A stretch of 64,000 nt of DNA, taken from NCBI GenBank assembly GCA_002633005.1, contig NMRA01000114.1, positions 58,724-122,723 of the forward strand. The letters are read 5' to 3'. This stretch comes from Phoronis australis (Eukaryota > Phoronida > Phoronidae). The position numbers and the translations under genes were made by a program. Below the pieces are notes generated by a model. It was not told the origin of the DNA. It made no database searches and saw nothing but the letters and a program-made list of their open reading frames with translations. This document shows positions 60,001 through 64,000 of this stretch, piece after piece (the first letter of the stretch is position 1; every line of letters begins with the position of its first letter).

Positions 60001-61873
60001 AGTTCACAATATACCCCTATTAGCATTCATCTGGCCCTCAGAATCGTCCTCAAAAATCCTCTTCAGCCACTCAGTCTCTCCTCTCAGTTATTCGCCTCTC
60101 TGTTGTTATTTATTTTTGCAAGAGAATTTAATCAGAAAATGCTTGAGCAAATGAATGTAACCAATTTGCTTTGTGTTGTTACTGATTATACATCTACTGC
60201 TAAAACCTTAAAAGCAACTTTCTACCAGCAGTGGTAATTTTGAGTCGGTTACCGAATACTCCGTCACATACCAGAGTGATCGTCATAGGCTGTCAGTAAT
60301 GTATCATTCGAAACTAAGTCTATTCTACCTGTAATGTTGTATATTGACATATGGGAGAGTCTATCTGAAGTTGGTGAAGACGTGCCTTGCTAATCTGCAT
60401 TTTCTCTACTCCAATAGCCACATTTTGTGTTCTGCTTTAATGAAGATTTTAAATACTGCTTTATTACAAGTGAGCTATTCAGGACCTGGTTAACAGGCGT
60501 TAGGTATTTACTCATCTGCAATAGCCTCTGAAGCGTCCTTTCTCCTTCTCAGGTGTTGCATCATGGGGAGAGTTCACGAGGAGACAGCCATCGTTTCAGT
60601 GTGACCTCTGACCCCGAGAACGCCATGTCCATGGTGAGTGCCTAGAGAAGATTGGTACAAGTTGGCTGACCTGAAATCTAGAGATTATTGCATTCTGTTG
60701 TCTTGTGTTTAAATTTTAGAACAAAATTTATGAGTATCGTAGCGTTTGTTTTGTTTGTGCTTCATTTCCTGTCACCAGCATCATTGGCTGTGTTTTTAGA
60801 AAAAGAATACGATTGTGTTTTGTTTGATGAAGTTAATATGTTGTTTGAAAGGTATCTCATAAAGGAATCGGTTTGTTCAAGTTTCAGCTTTTTCATAACA
60901 TATTTATTGAACTTCAGGTTCTTTGCCATAGCTCCACCAGAAAAAGAGAAATTGTGGACATGTACAATAATAGCAGAAATCTGTATTGAAAAGTTAAAAA
61001 AGGCCAGTTTTAACATTGTTTGTCTTAAATTGATGATATTTTGCCCTAATTTCCTTGTGACAGCACTTCACAAAATTCAATGAGCGTGGTGACTTGTAAA
61101 ATAAAGAAACATAATTTTTCCCCTTGACCTGGTCAGTGGTGCTAATTGTATGGGAAAGACTTGAAGGTTCTTTGTTGAACACTGTTGTTGTGTTTGTTGT
61201 TGTTTCTATCATTACAGTTTTGTGCTGTGTATTTCCAGGAGCGGTTGATGGGTGTGTACAGTGAGCTGGGCCAGGAGGAGGGGGAGTCTGTGCCGTTCCC
61301 TGTCTTGATGGAACATCCTGTCATACAAGACCTAGTTGTGTCATGTCAGAACTACAAACAGCTGGTATGGGCATGGTCATATATCATTTTGGGTCGCACA
61401 GGGTCTGACGAGGGACAGACGTTGGGACAGGACTCCTCTAGGATTTGACAAGTGGGGGTGCAACTTAATGAGATTTTGACACTTGCCATATGCGGGGATT
61501 CCATATGACGTCACTCTAATGCAAAAATCGTAATTTTCTCTACGAAATGCACAATCATATTTTTGACATTAGGGTATTACTACTGCATGAATACTAGCAA
61601 GTCTTTGTTATTTGTTGACTAGTTAATTGTACAAACAAAAGTATGCACTGTGACCGTTTTCTTAACATGTTGGTTGACTTTAGAATAACTTTAGTTCACA
61701 TCCCTCGATGCGTACCTGATCTGACTTTGTTCGTTGTCGATAACTTTGAATTCTTGTTTATTTTGTTACCTGGAAGTCACATTCCTTCTTTATTTTAGGA
61801 CCTGAAAGCCATACTCACTACCAGTGTACCTTTGGAAACTTTAGAGACACAGAGCACAAAGACAACTGACTGA
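22426..61873 (+). CDS. SPEF2: SPEF2, sperm flagellar protein 2 (complete, 41 coding exons)
   Basis: The ATG at 22426 opens MTDILVRWLNDEVKLSKKI, the family's N-terminus; the TGA is at 61871-61873. I placed 41 exons by GT..AG signals and phase. They sum to 5937 nt and give 1978 residues with every join in phase, strong support for an intact gene. SPEF2/KPL2 is the animal counterpart of Chlamydomonas CPC1, a protein of the C1b central-pair projection. In vertebrates it is needed for sperm tail assembly and motile cilia and is reported to bind IFT20. Domain order: CH-like domain (about 1-105), coiled coils (about 139-525), adenylate-kinase-like region (about 577-960, with an insert at 627-742), Lys/Pro-rich linkers (962-1110 and 1285-1519), conserved helical blocks and a degenerate EF-hand (about 1748-1768). 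It is somewhat longer than the human protein (about 1820 residues), the excess lying in the linkers. The eight entries that follow give its exon blocks. Confidence 0.95.
24641..30913 (+). CDS. SPEF2: SPEF2 exons 4-10: coiled-coil region
   Basis: Exons 24641-24858, 25517-25610, 27634-27728, 28326-28521, 28789-28977, 29632-29819 and 30733-30913 encode residues 139-525. They are Glu/Arg/Gln-rich heptad-type helices. The segment NRLMRQSQQERRIAVQLL (exon 8) and the following EKQYEERRLKDFEEAL are nearly invariant in the family as I remember it, and DICG-type Cys positions follow in exon 9. The intron 25611-27633 is long and AT-rich with no gene seen. The intron 28978-29631 has AGATCTCGAAGT-type words reminiscent of the foldback family. 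Confidence 0.93.
31720..41750 (+). CDS. SPEF2: SPEF2 exons 11-18: degenerate adenylate-kinase-like domain with an insert
   Basis: Exons 31720-31836, 32474-32576, 34213-34295, 35160-35391, 36228-36343, 39870-39973, 40811-41085 and 41473-41750 encode residues 526-961. Exon 12 has an intact Walker A motif, GKVFSGKT (583-590). Exon 17 has GWVMDGYPTTYAQA (784-797), where true adenylate kinases have DGFPR; the catalytic Arg is Thr, so nucleotide binding is plausible but phosphotransfer is not. Exons 14-15 (627-742) are a low-complexity Asn/Lys/Glu insert inside the kinase fold. Exon 18's acceptor could be TTTCCAAG (41472) or six bases later; both keep frame. The introns contain a short GTTATGGTGACTCT minisatellite (34308-34423), a foldback-like remnant (34430-34730) and an array at 39958-40420. 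Confidence 0.92.
34308..34423 (+). repeat. Short minisatellite, GTTATGGTGACTCTGTTGT-type units
   Basis: About six imperfect units of GTTATGGTGACTCTGTT lie just inside the intron after SPEF2 exon 13. Units vary in length. Confidence 0.7.
39958..40420 (+). repeat. SPEF2: Degenerate tandem array derived from SPEF2 exon 16 end plus donor
   Basis: The exon 16/intron junction reads TGGAAGCCATCAG|GTAATT. Over the next ~450 bp the word (T)GGAAGCCATCAGGTAAATACA reappears about nine times in decayed forms, such as GAAAGCCATCAG, GGAGGTCATCTGGTAAATACA, GAGGCCATCTGGTTAATACA and GGAAGCCATCGAGTAAATGCAG. The array therefore seems to have grown from the splice junction itself. Confidence 0.7.
42201..44127 (+). 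CDS. SPEF2: SPEF2 exons 19-21: Pro/Glu then Lys/Ser-rich linker
   Basis: Exons 42201-42351, 42739-42885 and 43979-44127 encode residues 962-1110. Exon 19 is Pro/Glu-rich, exon 20 is a basic Ser-Pro-Lys repeat (GKSPKGKERGKSPKGG) and exon 21 has alternating Glu-Pro (EPEPEPEPEP) before the conserved GSELWEYVDEPI. Such basic SPKK-like tracts are common in axonemal linkers and may bind tubulin or nucleic acid; this is inference. The intron 42886-43978 contains a dispersed repeat at about 43661-43745. Confidence 0.9.
43661..47610. repeat. Two copies of a dispersed repeat (43661-43745 and 47521-47610)
   Basis: Both contain CCGG(T)ATTTTGA(A)GAAC.AGTTTGATGCCTGTT followed by TTCAGTGGG- and TGGTTCT-type words and a final TGTAAATG, in the same order and orientation. 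They lie in two different SPEF2 introns. Unclassified. Confidence 0.6.
44828..48749 (+). CDS. SPEF2: SPEF2 exons 22-25: conserved central helical block
   Basis: Exons 44828-44955, 46256-46322, 47160-47369 and 48633-48749 encode residues 1111-1284. Conserved features are HWEAVENTYV, FKIRKDYLAYLRRPD, then ELHQRIDDLRERLWTVCDDRKEQAE and the DGWLEDRMGVLSNHYITLMQ stretch, a family hallmark of unknown function. Introns contain a TG microsatellite (44983-45082), a dispersed repeat (about 47521-47610) and, directly after exon 25, a tandem copy of its 3' end and donor (48730-48893). Confidence 0.92.
44983..45082 (+). repeat. TG microsatellite with TA/GG interruptions
   Basis: About 100 bp of (TG)n with a few ATG, GGTG and CATGGG interruptions, starting shortly after the SPEF2 exon 22 donor. 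Confidence 0.95.
48730..48893 (+). repeat. SPEF2: 82-bp tandem duplication spanning SPEF2 exon 25 end and its donor
   Basis: CCAGAATAGCACTGATAGAT|GTAAGTGGC begins at 48730 and recurs at 48812 as the same sequence with GTAAGTGAC. The copies differ at about two positions. The second copy therefore carries the last 20 nt of exon 25 and a full second donor site inside the intron. Confidence 0.95.
49829..51801 (+). CDS. SPEF2: SPEF2 exons 26-29: Lys/Pro-rich expansion
   Basis: Exons 49829-50061, 50439-50661, 51176-51371 and 51748-51801 encode residues 1285-1519. Exon 26 alternates acidic/Ser-rich and basic tracts and ends in a Lys run. Exon 27 begins with IPLVPR, found at the same place in the human protein as I remember it; this fixes the acceptor at 50438 (TTCTTTACCAAG). 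Exon 28 has an acidic/basic helix (AAREAEEEAEREKE) followed by KGKKGKGGKSRSPSPKKGK. Exon 29 is a 54-nt basic exon (GRKKRRGKSKQRKA) that could be skipped without breaking frame, as could other exons here that are multiples of three. Confidence 0.88.
52842..58085 (+). CDS. SPEF2: SPEF2 exons 30-36: C-terminal helical block and degenerate EF-hand
   Basis: Exons 52842-52928, 53604-53742, 54258-54357, 55939-56046, 56604-56732, 57325-57507 and 57933-58085 encode residues 1520-1819. Exon 31 holds CKVRLELIKVHAMGVLADL and the conserved DWLGARFLKEME. Exon 35 holds the strongly conserved YINWRSFVLAASQPWPIP, then an EF-hand-like loop DMDQKCVGYVTREQY (1752-1766). That loop lacks several calcium-ligand positions, so calcium binding is unlikely. 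Exon 36 has the LDLWFRPERPETPEDP and FFDIFADN segments. The intron after exon 30 carries a 40-bp minisatellite (52961-53275). The intron 54358-55938 shows nothing else. Confidence 0.93.
52961..53275 (+). repeat. 40-bp minisatellite, eight units
   Basis: Unit TGCATGTCACTGTGTACATA plus TTGCATTGTCATAACATTCA is repeated head to tail about eight times with very few changes (TGCGTG, CAATCA, GCC). It lies in the intron after SPEF2 exon 30, starting about 30 bp past the donor. High identity implies recent expansion and probable length polymorphism. Confidence 0.97.
58758..61873 (+). CDS. SPEF2: SPEF2 exons 37-41: C-terminus
   Basis: Exons 58758-58879, 59515-59590, 60553-60633, 61239-61364 and 61799-61873 encode residues 1820-1978. 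Exon 37 starts LLYFAVSPDSEEGFLRAL. Exon 40 contains VPFPVLMEHPVIQDLVVSC, matching the family's final conserved HPFIQDL motif. The last exon is 25 codons ending in TGA, less conserved. All acceptors are pyrimidine-rich (for example TTTGTGTTTTAG and TCCTTCTCAG). The intron 59591-60552 and the others here hold no recognised element. Confidence 0.93.
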
Positions 61874-62164
61874 ACAGCAGTGACATCTACGGGCATACCT
61901 GATGAGCTTGGTGTACTATAGTGCGCATGTATCAGTCTAACGTGAATTTGATGTTACTATTACATTCCAATGGAGTCAATATTATTTATTGTGGAGATTT
62001 GCTGTAGTATATAATTACCCAATCCTTTTGTGCATAATGATAGAATAATTTCATCTTCAGCTATTGAATATTTGAGACAAGATGTATGTAATTGTTGGTT
62101 CTAACTTTGGCAGGCATCATGAAATCCACTTTTACAACTGTGTGTAGAGCTGTGATACAAAGAG

Positions 62165-62170
62165 AATAAA
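62165..62170 (+). terminator. SPEF2: SPEF2 polyadenylation signal (AATAAA)
   Basis: A canonical AATAAA lies about 290 nt after the TGA, giving a 3' UTR of roughly 310 nt. No alternative signal is stronger nearby. Confidence 0.75.
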
Positions 62171-62990
62171 TTATTAGAAATTTGGGTTTCATTTCATGCA
62201 GTGTAGTTTATTTATGCATGCCATGGTCACCCATGTTTTGTTTGAGCCCGAGTGTGAAACATCTGCGTCATGGGCGTGCATACCCTGAATCTCTCTACAT
62301 AATGGTTGGAGGGCGTCCTTATTTAAACTCGGGGACTACATAATTTCTATGTTAGAAAATGGGTGTTTGAGGCACTACCAAACAAGGAAAAACTTTGCCT
62401 TACATTGTTCCCTGCCCGGCCGAATCTCACCCACCCTAATCACCCACAGGACCGCGTGGAAATTAAATGTAGTTAGGAGGCTACCCTGTCGGATTGTTCT
62501 AAAACCCGCAACCCGCACCCCACATAATCATATTAGGTCGCTGAATGACTTTCCCATAAGACTTGCCTACACGCGAACCTGCTCTGGCTTAAGTCTGGTC
62601 ACAGAAAGTCACGGGCATAAGAACATGATCTGAAATAGCGTGTTATTGTTGTCCTGGAAGTAGTTCCGCGAGCGATTACCAATGGCTCTGTTCTACTAAA
62701 CTTGGGGAGGTAGTACGTTAACATGAATGGACATACAATCCTGTAGTTTCACATTTTCATTATTTGCTTTCTGTTGTATACTCGTTTACATACATGTACT
62801 GCATGTAACGTTTAGATACTATTAATTGTAGTTAACACTTTGTTTTTTTCAAACTGCTACTGAGGCAATTACAATATTCGTCGGTTCCTCGCACATTTGT
62901 CACGTTGGTAGGTCTTTGATTTGATTTGGTCGCGTTTTTTTTCTCTTTTTGGATTTCAAACTCGCCGAATCGACTCTCTTAATTGCAAAA

Positions 62991-63038
62991 ATGGAGAAAA
63001 GCCAGCCGAGCTTACGGCCAGACTCGTTGGTCCTGCAG
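62991..63038 (+). CDS. Possible first coding exon of the next gene (weak)
   Basis: AAAAATGGAG opens a 16-codon frame (MEKSQPSLRPDSLVLQ) that ends at CAG|GTCAGC. The start context is good, but the donor is only moderate and the piece is too short to identify. It could be chance. Confidence 0.2.
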
Positions 63039-63879
63039 GTCAGCACTTATTCTATGTTCAGATCCAGTCGAACTTGTGTTAACTGGGTCGAGGGGAGAGT
63101 TGGTCGAAGGCAGTGGCAGATTTAGGGGATCGAGCACGGGACCGTGGCCCCCTAAAATTCTTCCAGATTCCATTTGGCAGTGCGGTGTGTGAATGTCTTA
63201 GTGACGGGTGAAGTGATCTTGGGAACACAGAGCTGAGAGTCGTGTTTACAGATTTCCCTTCCCCCTACTAGTCAAGCTGCGTCAAGGGTCTTATCAATAA
63301 CTCTACAGTGTCGACGTTCGCAAAATATCAAAGGTCCACCGTAATAGAAATTCGAACCACCCCCCTGCGCAATGCTGGCTACGAGCCTGCCAGGCCCGTA
63401 GCCACTCTCTCTCTCCGCGGAAAAGGTTCAGTCCCAGCCTTTCTGTTAAATACGGATACAGATGGACGACAAACTTGTTGCAGCTACTGGTACTACTCAC
63501 TACAATGATAACTGAGTTAGTAATAATTTTGAATTTGCTTCTGATTCAAAGCGCTTCACGTAATCATCGGACCGTCCCCGACCAACTTCGCCCGAGTCAC
63601 GGTGTTTGCGTAGATGACAGGATCGCCGTGCAGATGATTAGAAGAGACGGCTACATAGTAGGGTAACAAGGGAGTTTAGAAGTAAATGTCTATACGTGAC
63701 GTAGCTAAGTATACAGCTGGGAGCCAAAGAGCTCCCAAAAATTCACAGTGCGGTGTGAATGTCTTAAAATCGACCAAGAAACTAAAAAGCAGAAAATAGG
63801 TTTGTTACGTGATATTGCTTGCTGGCATAGCACGGTAAAGGGCAGGCGTTTTCAAATTCGGAATTAAGAGTGCTCGTTC

Positions 63880-63975
63880 AATACATGTGTGTTGCACCCA
63901 GCCTTCAAAATGGGGGGGCTCGAATTCCTGACGTTGTGGACCTTTTGCTAACAAAAGAGGGGGCGGACTAAAAAA
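63880..63975 (+). repeat. Dispersed repeat family A, copy 3
   Basis: TTGCACCCAGCCTTCAAAAT, then a G run, GGCTCGAATTCCTGACG, TGTGGACCTTTTGCTA and an A run. It matches copies 1 and 2 in order and orientation; its right part resembles copy 2 most. Confidence 0.6.
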
Positions 63976-64000
63976 AAAAACACTGTGAAGTGCGCGTTTG

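Larger units (their letters stand above)
62191..64000. other. Intergenic region downstream of SPEF2
   Basis: No supported gene. Contents: a weak candidate first exon at 62991-63038, a transposon-like stretch near 63100-63170 (GCAGTGGCAGATTTAGGGGA), the word CAGTGCGGTGT..GAATGTCTTA at about 63177 and 63748, and dispersed repeat family A at 63880-63975. Confidence 0.5.

Noticed and set aside
62349-62633. 94-codon plus-strand frame after SPEF2
   Set aside because: No recognisable sequence, starts in repeat-like DNA and has no supporting splice sites.

Overview
This is nuclear DNA from an animal, most likely a marine invertebrate. Coding sequence comes in short exons with GT..AG introns and preserved reading phase. 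It contains a long cilium/flagellum gene, a TIR-family immune adaptor candidate, many diverged repeats and two isolated N bases. I cannot fix the species. Gene and repeat style fits a non-vertebrate deuterostome or a lophotrochozoan (inference).

Left part, 1-7 kb. A minus-strand gene begins at the left edge (first coding exon 53-165). It is followed by repeat-rich DNA: a ~670-bp tandem duplication whose junction is an N (633-1974), a 403-bp foldback element (2094-2496) and an older direct duplication (about 2595-3560).

7-9.4 kb. A plus-strand, single-coding-exon gene encodes a six-pass membrane protein of the Rolling stone family. It has a probable 5' non-coding exon and a CRE-containing promoter near 7.0 kb.

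12-20.5 kb. Two candidate minus-strand genes lie head to tail; I built both from splice signals and phase. One (16622 down to 12087) encodes a TIR domain resembling TICAM adaptors, a Pro/Thr-rich linker and a C-terminal membrane anchor. The other (20441 down to 16842, 5' end missing) encodes an FN3-like ectodomain, one membrane helix and a short tail. Its polyadenylation signal lies about 130 bp from the TIR start codon. A receptor gene next to a membrane-anchored TIR adaptor gene is the most novel-looking part of the window, but both models need transcript support.

22.4-62.2 kb. One plus-strand gene, SPEF2 (sperm flagellar protein 2; homologue of Chlamydomonas CPC1, a central-pair projection protein), is complete in 41 coding exons. 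Exon phases agree from ATG to stop (1978 residues). Its domains are an N-terminal CH-like domain, coiled coils, a degenerate adenylate-kinase-like domain, Lys/Pro-rich linkers and a degenerate EF-hand region. An RFX X-box-like site lies about 156 bp upstream of the ATG, as expected for a ciliary gene. The introns carry several tandem repeats, two of which were seeded from an exon end plus its 5' splice site.

62.2-64 kb. Intergenic DNA with dispersed-repeat fragments and one weak candidate first exon.
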